A stretch of 64,000 nt of DNA from Carposina sasakii. Lineage: Eukaryota > Arthropoda > Insecta > Lepidoptera > Carposinidae. A program made the position numbers and the translations under genes. Under the pieces are notes generated by a model. That model searched no databases. It saw only the letters and a program-made list of their open reading frames with translations, and had not been told where the DNA came from. The stretch lies in assembly GCA_014607495.2 (NCBI GenBank), contig CP053150.1:7212495-7276494 (forward strand), written 5' to 3'. This document shows, piece by piece, positions 1-11,491 of this stretch. The stretch's first letter is position 1. Each line of letters starts with the position of its first letter.

Positions 1-1500
1 ATGAGAGCACAAAATCAATTCGTACGTACAATAACTACTTTATCGTCGGCCAATATTCACAATCGTTGGAGCGTGTTAATAATTCATAGTTAAAATACAA
101 TAAAACTACTGTATCGTCAGTCGTTACCAAAATGACATAGTTATTGTAAGCGTTTCTAGTCGGCGGAAGTACGTGGAAACTCTTTTACTACACTGATAGA
201 GGCAAATTAGCTAAAATTGATATATAACGTGCTCGTTACATAAACTAGTCATTTTCATCAAAAGTTTATTTCACAATTTTCTACTCGGTAAAGTGATGAT
301 TACACTTCTCATGTGTTTCACAATCACTAAGTAAAGCTAATCTTCATATAAATAAAGCAACTTATTGGAAGGATGGACGAAAGGCAAACTTGCATAGCAT
401 TTACAGGTACTACAGTGTAAGTAAATGGGCACATGACATATTCATTTCTACACTGTCTATTTGTTAACATAAATAACAAACAGACAATGCGCGCATAATG
501 TTTACGATTGAGAGAACAAAATATTAGATAACCTATTAAGTCGGTTAAAAAATAGGTAGTTTTAAGTGGGCCAAAAGTACAAATTACAAATTAATCAGAG
601 GTTGGTGAATTTTCGTTTTGTAACGTTTTATTCCCTTATCGTCGTCATTTAATTTCACGTGTATTGGTGACGCAAGGAGTCACGTTTGAAGGTAACGGCC
701 AGGGATTAGTCTTGCTCATGACATTGTAACCTCACGTGGTGGAAACGCTCCAATTTAATGACGATTGAAAGGTGGTATACTTACAGTATATTCTGTACTT
801 GGTTCATTAGAGATAACGGTTGCTGAAACGGTCGTTAATTACATAGCAATTTTAAAGTCAACTTGTGAACGCCGATGATTTTGTCCGCGTATAATTTTGA
901 AGTTTTCCCTTTGCAGTGGAAATGCTTCATCTGTGTTATCCTAAACTCTTCTAGTTAAGTTTATGCTAAAGTTGAAGTAAATTGGACTAAAAAATCGTAT
1001 TGTCCCATACAAACCTTGGGTTTTTCTCCCCCTTAGGCATAGGATTTTTAAAAATTCCTTCTTTTCAGATGCCTACGATATATAAATAATAGACCCTCCA
1101 ATTTTCATGTCTATATGATTAGTGGTTAAGACTGTGCGTTGATTCGTTAGTCAGAGCAAAGCACCAGAATGATGACGGTCTGCTCCAAAAACCTTTCATT
1201 ACGCCTTTGTCTTATATCTATGGTCTGCTTAAATGTGTTCGGCTAAGTGACTAGATAATACAGGTAAGTTATTGTGTTCTCGTATTAAGTCGCATTCATA
1301 AGTATGTAATCAATTCAAGTTCCAATACTTTAGATGCTAATAATATAAATGTAAGAATAGTTTAAGAAGCCCTTTAGTAGGATTAGTAACAGGAAGCTAT
1401 GTTCAGACGATAATACTCTAGACTCCAATGTCAGGGATTAGGTACCCTGGGTACTGACCGACCTTGTGAGGGGTTATGTTATCGACCCTGAATTAATAAA
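1..1500. other. AT-rich non-coding DNA, nothing recognised
   Basis: No open frame with coding character, repeat copy or RNA gene is recognised here. Probably intergenic, or an intron of a gene to the left. Confidence 0.4.
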
Positions 1501-1518
1501 ATAACAAATGTGTAATGT

Positions 1519-1678
1519 CATACTAACAGTTTCGATGCACCATTAGACTTTTACTATACGTTACAATACATTAGTAATATAGTACATTACTATACATTAC
1601 ACTAATAGAATCTAAGTGTCAAAGACTGGAATTGTGAGGCACCGAAAAGTCTAATGGTGCATCGAAACAGTTAGTATG
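1519..1678. mobile_element. foldback MITE, 34-bp inverted repeats
   Basis: Arms at 1519-1552 and 1645-1678 match as inverted repeats at 33 of 34 positions. The core is a tandem of ttacattagta-like words. The element edge with ctatgacatct...cctctatg extends to about 1716. A related copy is at 48322-48515, and both are followed by a similar segment (gtgtac...gatagacgt, 1728-1803). Confidence 0.65.
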
Positions 1679-1816
1679 ATATTACCACTCTATGACATCT
1701 TATTCTTCCTCTATGGTAGTAAATGTGTACAGCCAGGGCAGCCAAAACTGCAGAATCCTAAAGAAGATCCTGCTGCCACTTTAAGCATATCGGGGATAGA
1801 CGTACCTAAATTTATC

Positions 1817-3380
1817 AGTGCAAATATATAAATGTTAGAGTTATATATTTAGTCCTAGTTCTGTTCTAGCTTTCATGCTGCACCACGTGTGGAGTAATTT
1901 TAATTTAGGTAAGACTTCTATAAGTATAAGATTTCTTATGTAAACATTACATAATATTATCAACGATGATCACCTAGCCAAATATAATTGTACGTTAATT
2001 AAACTTATGATTAACTGAGATATTTCGTAACTATTTATAATTGCATCAAAATTATTAGCTGGATCAATAATTTTATGTAATTTTCATAAAATGCGTAACT
2101 AAAAAAACTTATCGGCTGCAATATTGAGTTTTTCCATGGATTAATAATTTACTGGTCCAGTGGCTAGCAAACATAGCAGATAGCTAACTTTCTTATTACT
2201 ATAATAATAAAACAAAGTCGCTTCATGCATATTATTTCTAGTAGAGAAAAAAGTTGAAATTAAACAAAACGCAAACGAAGTCGCAATAAATCTCAGCTAG
2301 TTGTAAGAAAATAAAATTGTGTACCAACCGACTCTGAATAAGATCTGGTGGACGCACACCTTACGGGCTATATAAAATAATTATTACTATGACGAATTTA
2401 TGTTTAATGGCCATTATTTAATTGTGAGTCTGTCTGCGCATATATTCATTCGGTAATTTACGTTGTCTATATTTTATTAGCCCGGAAATGTCCATGATAA
2501 AAGTGGGTACGTTCGATAGTGAATGGTTCGATTAATTTTGCCCGATCTCAGGCGGATATAGATTCCCTTACGTTTACTTCGAAGTAAACTGAATTTTAAT
2601 AAATATTATCAGTGCCTCCGGCGGCAAATGCAGTCGCGGTACCCCCATTGGCTGAATCTTATGATGTTCTTAAAGACTTCGTACCTAAGTAAAAACATAA
2701 CCACTAAACACATACGGTAATACGAGTACATGTTCGTTCATCTAGTGCTTTTTATCATTAGGTTACCTAGTTCCCCACCTTATTAGATCCGATCAAACGT
2801 TTATATTTCATTGTAGAATTTAGATAACTGAGTACAATAGGTTTATTGTTGCATATATAGGTAATTACCTATTTATGTACCTACATTTTTATCAACCACT
2901 CCGCGGAACTTCGCTTCAATAACTGGTGAACGTTTACAGATATTCATATAGGTAGGTAAATGTCCAATAATGTCCATGTCCAATCAGCCGTATATGAATT
3001 TCATTTATATTGTTACGCTCAACAAAATAATTATATACAACTTTTCTATAATATTTCTATGTTCTATCCTTTTTAGGTAAACCCAGCTACGTATCCAATT
3101 GTAGATTACATTCAGTAAACCGCAGCAAGTGGCTATAAAGTTACACGATATCATATTTAGACTGATTCCCACGAAATTTTCATTGTTTACTGACATAAGT
3201 GTAGACAAACTATGTACCTACCATATCAGATAGAGATAACATCGAATAAAGTTGCTGAAAACTTTCACGTTTAGATAATCTCATATCTTCTCTATGAATT
3301 TAAAATTGCAGATTATGTTGTAAGGAATAAGGGCCCAATGCGGGTTTTCAATTCGAACTCATTCGCGTTAACGTTTATTT
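1817..3380. other. AT-rich non-coding DNA
   Basis: No coding exon recognised. The minus-strand open frame at 3005-3208 shows no coding character and resembles no known protein. Confidence 0.4.
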
Positions 3381-3382
3381 AG

Positions 3383-3526
3383 TCCTAGGACCATTTTTTC
3401 CAATGGTACTATAGCTTATCTGAAGGATAGTTGATGCTGTCACTATCTTGATGAAGTTTTATAGAAACAACAGCATCAACTTTATCTTTCAGATAGGCTA
3501 TCTGAACATTGGAAAAATCAGCCCTT
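3383..3526. mobile_element. foldback MITE, family with core GATAGCCTATC-like arms (copy A)
   Basis: Long imperfect inverted repeat. The left end is ggaccattttttccaat and the right end attggaaaaatcagccc. The arms also include agcttatctgaagga and agttgatgctgtc with their complements. Sequence-related copies lie at 56359-56502 and, shorter, at 28571-28655. Confidence 0.6.
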
Positions 3527-3529
3527 AGT

Positions 3530-6500
3530 CAAACAATTTTTAATATGACTTATCTACTCGTACTTATCTTATACCAGTGAGATCATGCTTTAAGTTTGCA
3601 GCACAAATTGTTTCCAAGCTACAATAGTGATTACCACGACATAATAATGTTATTATAGGCATAGTCGATATCAAACAATCAGTCATTGCGCAATTGAAAA
3701 GAGAGCATAAAAATCACGGTGTGACGAACTAATTGATTCATCCCCGCATCACTCGATTAATTGAAAGCAGTTTACCTTCGATTGCTTAGAAAGTAATGCT
3801 TTCTATCTGGCTTATAATAATTTCGACCGTCACGTTTATTTCGGTAACGCCATTTTTCGACCACTTACTATTTATTTATTATTTACAGCAGTGATTATGT
3901 TTAGACAGGTAATAAAATACAATCATGAGTGATTCTGTAAATGTACGGCCATTGGAACTTGTTTGTTTGTATTTAGTTTAAATCAGCACTCATAGGGCTT
4001 GAGAATAAAGGGGTGTCCACAAACAGCTGTCTGGCGACCGTGATGTAGAATTAAGGGGCACCCACACGCTAATACTTTGAAAGGATTGCTTGAACTTATC
4101 TGGCTTCGTTTTACTTATTATGTTAAGAACGTGTTTAATCTTTACCATGGTAGTTGTGTTTTCAAGAAGTTCAGCATTTATTTTTAAGAATACAGACAGC
4201 GTATCTCTTTTACGTAGAGTACCTAGCTACATAAAACAACGTAAAACATATTGAACTGATTTCCCACCTACTACAAGGCATGAAAGTTTTTGATCTGGGT
4301 CGGCTCTTTGTGTTGTTCTGGGTACTGTGATGGATCTTCAATAAAGTATTAAAAAAATTAAAAAATATCTGTTTACCTATCCTACATAGTATAACTACTG
4401 ATTTTCTATACCTACTTAGGTATATCTGCCATCAGAAACTAGTCACCTAGCAAAACTTAAAGAAAGTCCAGTTTTATAAATATTAAATGAAATAATCTCT
4501 TCTTCGCTATTGATCGACATTAATATTAAAATTAAATACCAACTCAAAATTAGGCACTATTCATCATTCGTTTTAAAATCGGTGAAATTGTAATACTTAC
4601 TTATAATAAAATTCGTATCGCCCACAAAAGTAATTTGAATTTTCTTAACGCTTTCTCTGCGGCTCTATGGACTATCATTACCCTTCGATATTGTTAGAGA
4701 ATCCATTGCAGTGTGTATGAAAGAGAGCTCGCTTATTGCCGGCTAGATAGGTATACCGCTCACTTCGAAATCGCTTCGCTTCGCCTTTTTAGCTTTTTAA
4801 TATCGCAATGTGGATTGTGTTTTATCGCAAATATTTTAACCCATTAATTTGCAACGAAATCTCAGAAAACCATAGCGTTCAAAGCAACGAAGTTATTACA
4901 AAATCGTGTCTAAAGTTATATACGGATTAAATATAACATTTGACAGCAAAATGTATGGAGTATCTGCCAAATTAATGCAATGTTTTTCATTTTATAATAA
5001 CACGGTGTAGGGTGTGCTTTTGGATGTAGTATAGTTAGTATTCGAAATCGAAATGGATTTTCCATTCAAAAGTTGTCCTCATATTATTTTAATAAAATAT
5101 CTCATCACATCGATTAAATAGAAGTTAAACACAAGCTACAGCTTGCGTTATAAAGCTATGGCTGTGCCACATTCATTACAAGATTACGTATCGGTTAGCG
5201 CTTGAGCGAACAGAACAAAGTTAATGTTTATTATTTGGTTCTTTGCCGCAAGTGTGGAGCTGTCATTACTTTCTATCATTACGCTTATTGTGCACGCTGA
5301 GGTAGTTGGGGACAATGTACGAAACATTGTTATAATCTACCGGAAGGCAATCTGACCAAAACTACAAAACTCTTTTAACTTCATTAGGTGTACAAGAACA
5401 TATACTTAACGGATGTTTGTACTACGTAGATCCCTTTGTGTTTTAACTTAGGCATAATACTATATTCTCAGTAATATAAGTTTATAATAATAGTTTAAAC
5501 ACATTTTCTTTTTACGAAAATTGCGCCATCTAGCAGAGAAAAATCTAGCCATTTTATCTACTTTGACCATATTTACCTAGAAGGCTTTCTAAGATTTAGT
5601 TTAATATAATTGTCTTTTTATTACTCACACATTCATTGTGTTGTCAAAATTAATTAGCTCTAGTAACATGACAGACAGGAAACACTACGAACATAAAATT
5701 ACAATACAATCACAATACAGACAACTGCAGCTTGAGAACCTTGTATCGTTTCCATAAAATTAGAGGCAAAGGGGCAAAACAATCCTCTGACATGGCAATA
5801 CTGAACTTTTATATTCCTTATTGATTCGGCGGGAAAAGCTGGAAGGGAGATGGTGTAATTTTCTTGTAAAAATCAAATTTAATTTGTAAATGGCTTGCAT
5901 GTGTCCGTAAAGTTACATTTTGTTTACTTGTGATGTGAATCTTTTGCTTATGCATGGTTTTATATGCGGGTAAGCTAAGTAAAACTTTAGTCAGAATATG
6001 AACTCTTCATGGGCTCATGTAAGTTGTTTCTGCAATTCATTTTGATCTTGACTAATTTTACACCCATTCTCGACGTTTCCATTCATCATCATCATCTATC
6101 ATAAATTCAGAAACAATTTACTTAAGATAATGTCTGTATGGGCTTAGTTCCCCTTGCCTTTCCTTCGGGATAAACTAAAAAAATCCTTATTTCGGCTTAA
6201 GGACTTGTACAGTACCTACCATCAAACTTTATAAAAAATATATCTTACTTACTAAATGCTAACTACTTATAGGTATAAATGCCGAGGACTTTGTTTCTTT
6301 ATAGGCTTGAGTCTGGTCTTTCTGTTGTCTAGTGTAGGTAAGCTGTTGTATTATAACCGGTATATATCCTTTACAACCTATCTCAATGTCTAAGTAGGTA
6401 GGTGCACATATGAATAATTATAGAGATATGGGATATAGGTATTTACCCATATTTCAAATTTATTCATACTAACTACCATCCTAACACATGAAACATATGT

Positions 6501-7040
6501 ATTAATTGACCTTTTTAGTTTAATATTGAGATAGGTACCTAAAGTCATTGAAACATCAGAATAAAATTAATAATTTCCCTGCAGTCCTTATCAAAAGTGT
6601 GAAGTTCTTTAATAAGTTTAAAGAATGTTTAGGTTATAAAATTATAACTCGGCAATTTTCCCTTTTACTCTAAATTTAATTACTCAGAACGGTAATTAAA
6701 TACCGCTTAATTACGTGAAGATAAGAATTAAACTATAATTGTTAGTATAAACAATATAAGGCAATGTACACTACAAAATCCAACAACAAAAAAGGCTTAT
6801 ATATGCTATGGATATACAACTTCCTAATAAAGAGTTAAACAATTAAATTAATAAATACAGGGTGTAAAGAATGGGCCATAGTCAGGAATATACACAAAAT
6901 CAAATATTTATTTTCGGTCACAAATCGTTGATAGGTTCCTGTATTTGATTATTTTAACTACCCCTTAAAATGTTTGTAGATCTTCCAATATCTAGCACAA
7001 CTTTACTCCTATGTTACTATTGAACCACATTTAAATTGAA
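3530..7040. other. AT-rich non-coding DNA
   Basis: No exon recognised. A segment ggggcacccacacgctaa (near 4056) resembles ends of MITEs seen elsewhere in the window but has no partner that I can see. A cagggtgtaaagaat end lies near 6860. Confidence 0.35.
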
Positions 7041-7630
7041 ACAGAGGTCTAGTTCAGGTATGACAATGTTTCAATAGTAACATAGTTCACACCACCGAAT
7101 CTTGAGAAACACTTTCTTAGCACTTGCCGCAATTGTTTAGTTTCAGTACAATAATAACGTACGGCGCGGGCGCAGCGGTCAGGCGTCGTGACAAAAACAA
7201 ACAGTGAAAGTGCAGGCTCTACGAGGCTTACCAAAGATATTGTGATACAAGATAGGTACACACTCAATTTACAATTTATAGACAATTTTAGCATTAGAAT
7301 GGATAGTGGAAATCTCTTTCGAATCGAGCTTTTGTGTAAGAAAATTAGTTAACAAAATTTAGGTCTTTGTTACTTTTACACTAAAATACTAACGTCATTT
7401 CAAATTTAACACATTTGACACAGCGACAGTACTCGTATTTACGTTCCTTATGATGTTTCATTTTCCCATTGTTCCCAATATCGAAGAGGGCTTCGTGTAG
7501 AAGAGTAAGAGGTAATATACAACAGGGTTCGCCCCGGTGCCCCGAGGTGGTACGAGTATGTTCAGACATCATGTCATCATGCCACTCAGTCCTCGGCACG
7601 GCCTCACCTTGACTCATTAAAAATTTAAAA

Positions 7631-8458
7631 CTATGAGAATAAGTACGAGAATGTTGCGACAATTATAAGGCATATTGTGTCAATGGTATGACGGTAATAA
7701 AAGTTTATAGCGTATTTAATAAAATTAATTTACCATACATACATAATAATCGACGCAATTATTGGTGTTTAGTAAGAACAGTCCAGAATGAGCCCTGCCT
7801 GCGAACGCCATAGACGTCACTTCGAGTTAATAGCCCGGTAGGAATGCAAAATTGATTGGTGCCATTGTGGGTAATGTTTGATTTTCGTCATGCAGTCATC
7901 CGGACGTGTTTCAGTATCGGTTAGTGCCTTAAAATTGATGTATTTACATACACCTTGTAATAATCTTCATCTCTTGCAGGCAGATATTTACGCCTTATTT
8001 TTCACACAATTGAGGGCAAAGTGGATGCGATGGAGGTTAACAGATTATATGAGAATAAGTAGGAATGTTGGATTATAGAAGGCATATTGGTGGTCAATGG
8101 TAGGTGGGTAATAAATGATAGATTAAGTATACATACATACATATAATCACGCCTTTATCCCTTATGGGGTAGGCAGAGCACCAAGGGCCGATAGAACAAG
8201 GCCAGATTAAGTATAGATACCTAGAGTTAAATAATATAGTTTTGTCGTTATTCGCCTAAATCCCTGAAAAGTATTCTAACTCTGTTCCTAACTCCTCTAT
8301 GGCATCTATTTTATGCAGTTTTGTACGTTATAATTGCTTTATCCATCCAATGTCAAATTATGATGGATTAGGTTGAACGCCTCGCTGCTCCGACTCATCG
8401 TTAACCTCCACCGCATCCACTTTGCCCTCAATTGTGTGAATACAAAGGCGTCTATCTT
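7631..8458. repeat. cluster of related retroelement tails, direct and inverted
   Basis: Segments 7631-7700 and 8047-8114 are similar direct copies (tatgagaataagta...ggcatattg...tcaatggta). Segment 7982-8041 recurs inverted at 8400-8458 (core ttgagggcaaagtggatgcg). A microsatellite with the common moth repeat (atcacgcctttatccc, toggggtaggcagagc-like end) sits at 8125-8205. Together they look like fragments of one SINE/LINE family; no intact element is visible. Confidence 0.5.
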
Positions 8459-8459
8459 A

Positions 8460-9445
8460 TATTATGACACGTTTTTTAACTCTCTGTGAAGGAAGTCATT
8501 TCACACCATTACTTTCATATAATAGGAAGGTATGCAAATAGAAACTTATAAAATGTTGTGCTTATATTGTAATTAAAATGAAAAATGAGAATTTTACATA
8601 ACATTAACATAGCCATTTAAGTGATCACTGACGACAATGCATTGCTCTCATCGGAATCCCAATGGCTTCCGTCCAAAGGACTCCAAATACGGACGCATGC
8701 ACCTACTTGTAGAGTTTGAGGTTCATTTGAGAATGCTACACTAGTAATTATTTATGACAAAATTCGAAAGAATAATATTAGAAAATAGTGGAAATTTACT
8801 CCCGCTCTAGCTAGATTTGAAAACTGCGTAACAACCACCTGTAAATAACAGTAAATACATAACAAAGTAGTTAGCTACAATCATAGCAATATACTTAACT
8901 AAACCAAGTGTCAATTGCTGTTGAAATACACAGAAAATCGCAAATATTCCGGAAGGAATGTCGCTCTGAAATCCACACTAACGAGGCACGATAACTTACG
9001 GCAAAATAACAGCAGGTAGATTCCGTTTCTTAGAATAACTCCTATGCCTGATTTCGGAACTAACATTTTCTGTATTCGTTAACACAGATAATGCAGCAAT
9101 CACATAGTAACTAGCGCCATTATCCAAGGGAACTATTGGGTGAAACGCATTCTAATTTATTCCAGGTGCATACAGCCCGTGCCTAATTGCTCTTTCAGTG
9201 GCGACTGTCCAAATCAAGTGTCGTATTCATTGACAGCAACAACGCCTCAGCTTGGCCGGCACACGCAGCGCACGCGCATGCAACTGTAGCGTTCTGCGAA
9301 TTCCACGCGTTTCCTTTTAGAACAACAAGCCTTATTTAGGCCGATTACATTATAAATACAGAAGATATGCACACAACCTCTTTTATATGAAATCATCCTA
9401 TTTATTCCTTCGAGGTCGGTAAGGTTTTTTTTAAGTGTAAGGTGA
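8460..9445. other. non-coding DNA upstream of ninaC
   Basis: Mostly AT-rich. The part near 9150-9310 is more GC-rich and could hold a promoter or the missing 5' non-coding exon of ninaC, but no element decides this. Confidence 0.3.
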
Positions 9446-9448
9446 TCT

Positions 9449-9712
9449 TCTTCTTCAGCTTATTGCAGTCCACTGCTGGACGTAGGCCTCCCCCAGGGCA
9501 CGCCACAAGGCTACTGCCACAGGGGGGTTTTGCCCATAGTCACCACGCTGGGCAGACGGGTTGGTGACCGCAGTGTGACTTTCGGACTATGTTGTCAGTA
9601 CGGAAGGCGCTGCTGCCCACCTCCCGGAAACCCTTAATCGCCTCGTACGATACCCACGGGCAGGCAGGGGTGGTACAAATTTTACTCTGCCGGCACCGAG
9701 CAGGAACTCAGG
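9449..9712 (-). mobile_element. interspersed retroelement 3' tail (QQWTAIG-type family)
   Basis: Contains gcagtccactgctggacg and tgggcagacgggttggtgac. On the minus strand the end would read YVQQWTAIG-like. Copies recur at 38448-38590 (same orientation) and 55082-55285 (opposite), with a divergent relative at 47805-48000. The family is widespread in moth genomes to my knowledge; the clade is not certain. Confidence 0.55.
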
Positions 9713-9714
9713 GG

Positions 9715-11300
9715 CGTTCTCTAATGTGACGAGTTAGGAATCGTCACTAATATTTTATATTCATTTATAGTTCCGCGATACTAAACGTGGCTGAAGGATC
9801 TTCTTGATAGTGCAATTTTTTTGCTACCAGATTTTGAGAAGACAACCGTGTTTCATGTATTTATGTTAAGCATTGTACATCGTTGAACCACTTGTATTGT
9901 ATGGGTACAAGAATATTAGTGAATGTTTCGCGATATTGTTGAGAAAACTTATCGCAACTGCACAATGCATGCAGCTGCACTGCACGTACACACTACACCG
10001 GTAATGCGTTCGTTTTTCTGTAACTATAACCCGGTACCGTTAGGTTAGATCCATACCACGTCACTGACTGTGCGGTCATCAGAACGCGGAGCATCGGTGC
10101 AACATATATCTAGTGAGAATATACTGATTTGAAATAAGTTTTCTGGATGTTAGAGCTTTATCCCAGATCTGTGCCAAAGACACATTTTTTGTTGCATCTT
10201 CTTACGTGCATGTCGTGAGAGCCGACTAAAGAGCTCTCTCAGGTGACAAGCTAGCAACTCTTTTCACTGATAAAATTAATACCTCTTCCTGCTGTGCTAA
10301 GCGCGGCTGAGGATCTTGTTTATGACCCTACAGTTCAGCCTACCCAATTTAGGGAAGATAGATAGCCTTATTAACACTTGTAACTTCCTGTCTTTGCATA
10401 AGTTTTGTCTCAATCATATACTTTGCCTAAGTCTAAATGGTATTTCTATGTTATGTTTTTTGAAAAAAGTTTAGTTTAAATGGGTGCTTTCCTAATTTAA
10501 CGATAGATATCCAGTATGTTACATAGCCTTGATTTTACCGGACGTTTGAACGGATTCATCGGTTCATTGCGACCGTTTTTGCCGTAGTTTGCGCATTGAG
10601 TACAGTAATTAATACAGTATGTATCTAAATCTATATCGATAACTATCGTATCGTTAATTATTACGTTCCGATACGACACGCACACGTGAGTACATCACTA
10701 TTTTTCTTGTAAATTCATTTTCTTAGATTATTTATATTATGTGGCTTTTTCAAAGGACGTGTTGGTATGCACGTCTTAGCTCTGCACTTTAGAATGTTGC
10801 AAGAAAAATGCTGAGAATGAAAAATGAAGAATAGGTCTCTATCATTTGAAATCATAAATATGTATTATTATATGCCCATGGTAGGGTCGTATAACTAAGA
10901 GATAGTTTACAGGAACGATTATTATCTCTTTAGAAATTCTCAGTACTACAGAGTCCCGGGCCTTTGAGAGGCGTGCATCGGGCCATAGTCAAGATGTAGA
11001 GGCCCTTTTAAGAGATGGCGGATACCATATTATTAGAAATACCTACATAAAAATGAAAATATTAGATTCACTTGCGCATAAATAAATTTCATTCCAAAAA
11101 CAATTTTCATGATAATAAACCTGTTATTAATAAACTCCCTCATCTCTAGCTCTACATAAATAAATTATAATAACTTCAAGCCTAAAATGCCTTTACAGTA
11201 TTTTTGTACAAGTCTAAATATACATAACATGCCACCCCTGCTATAAAGCTATCATATTATTATGTGTTTGCTATATGAGCTAACCTTGCTTTTTTCTTCG
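9715..11300. other. non-coding DNA just upstream of the first ninaC coding exon
   Basis: Holds degraded copies of a short repeat whose best copy is at 32385-32485 (near 9785-9870 and 10300-10365). No splice donor of a 5' UTR exon can be chosen with confidence. Confidence 0.35.
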
Positions 11301-11303
11301 CAG

Positions 11304-11324
11304 ATGCGTCGTGAAGGTGACTAA
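11304..11324 (+). promoter_or_regulatory. upstream ORF of ninaC (6 codons, ends 2 nt before main ATG)
   Basis: The exon opens directly with ATG after the splice acceptor and reads M-R-R-E-G-D then TAA. It is out of frame with the main start, which follows after two bases. Such a short uORF could tune initiation by leaky scanning or termination-reinitiation. Whether it lies in the mature transcript depends on the unseen upstream exon and on this acceptor being used. Confidence 0.5.
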
Positions 11325-11491
11325 AGATGCGCAGTGACGTGGCCTACCGCGGGCTATCTCAGCACGTGGAGCTGGACCGGGCTGCAGACCCTCGCGACCG
11401 GTTCACTCTACAGGAGCTGATCGGAGAAGGCACCTATGGAGAGGTCTACTGCGCCCGGGATAAGAAGTCGGGGAGACGTGTTGCTATTAAG
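11304..11491 (+). CDS. ninaC: ninaC exon 1: 5' UTR end and kinase glycine loop (residues 1-55)
   Basis: A pyrimidine-rich acceptor (ttttttcttcgcag) precedes position 11304, so at least one non-coding exon lies upstream. Coding starts at 11327 with an A at -3. The exon encodes a 25-residue leader and the first kinase strands, with GEGTYGEV and the ATP-anchoring VAIK, whose Lys55 is the last codon (phase 0). A separate short upstream ORF lies at 11304-11324. Confidence 0.93.
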
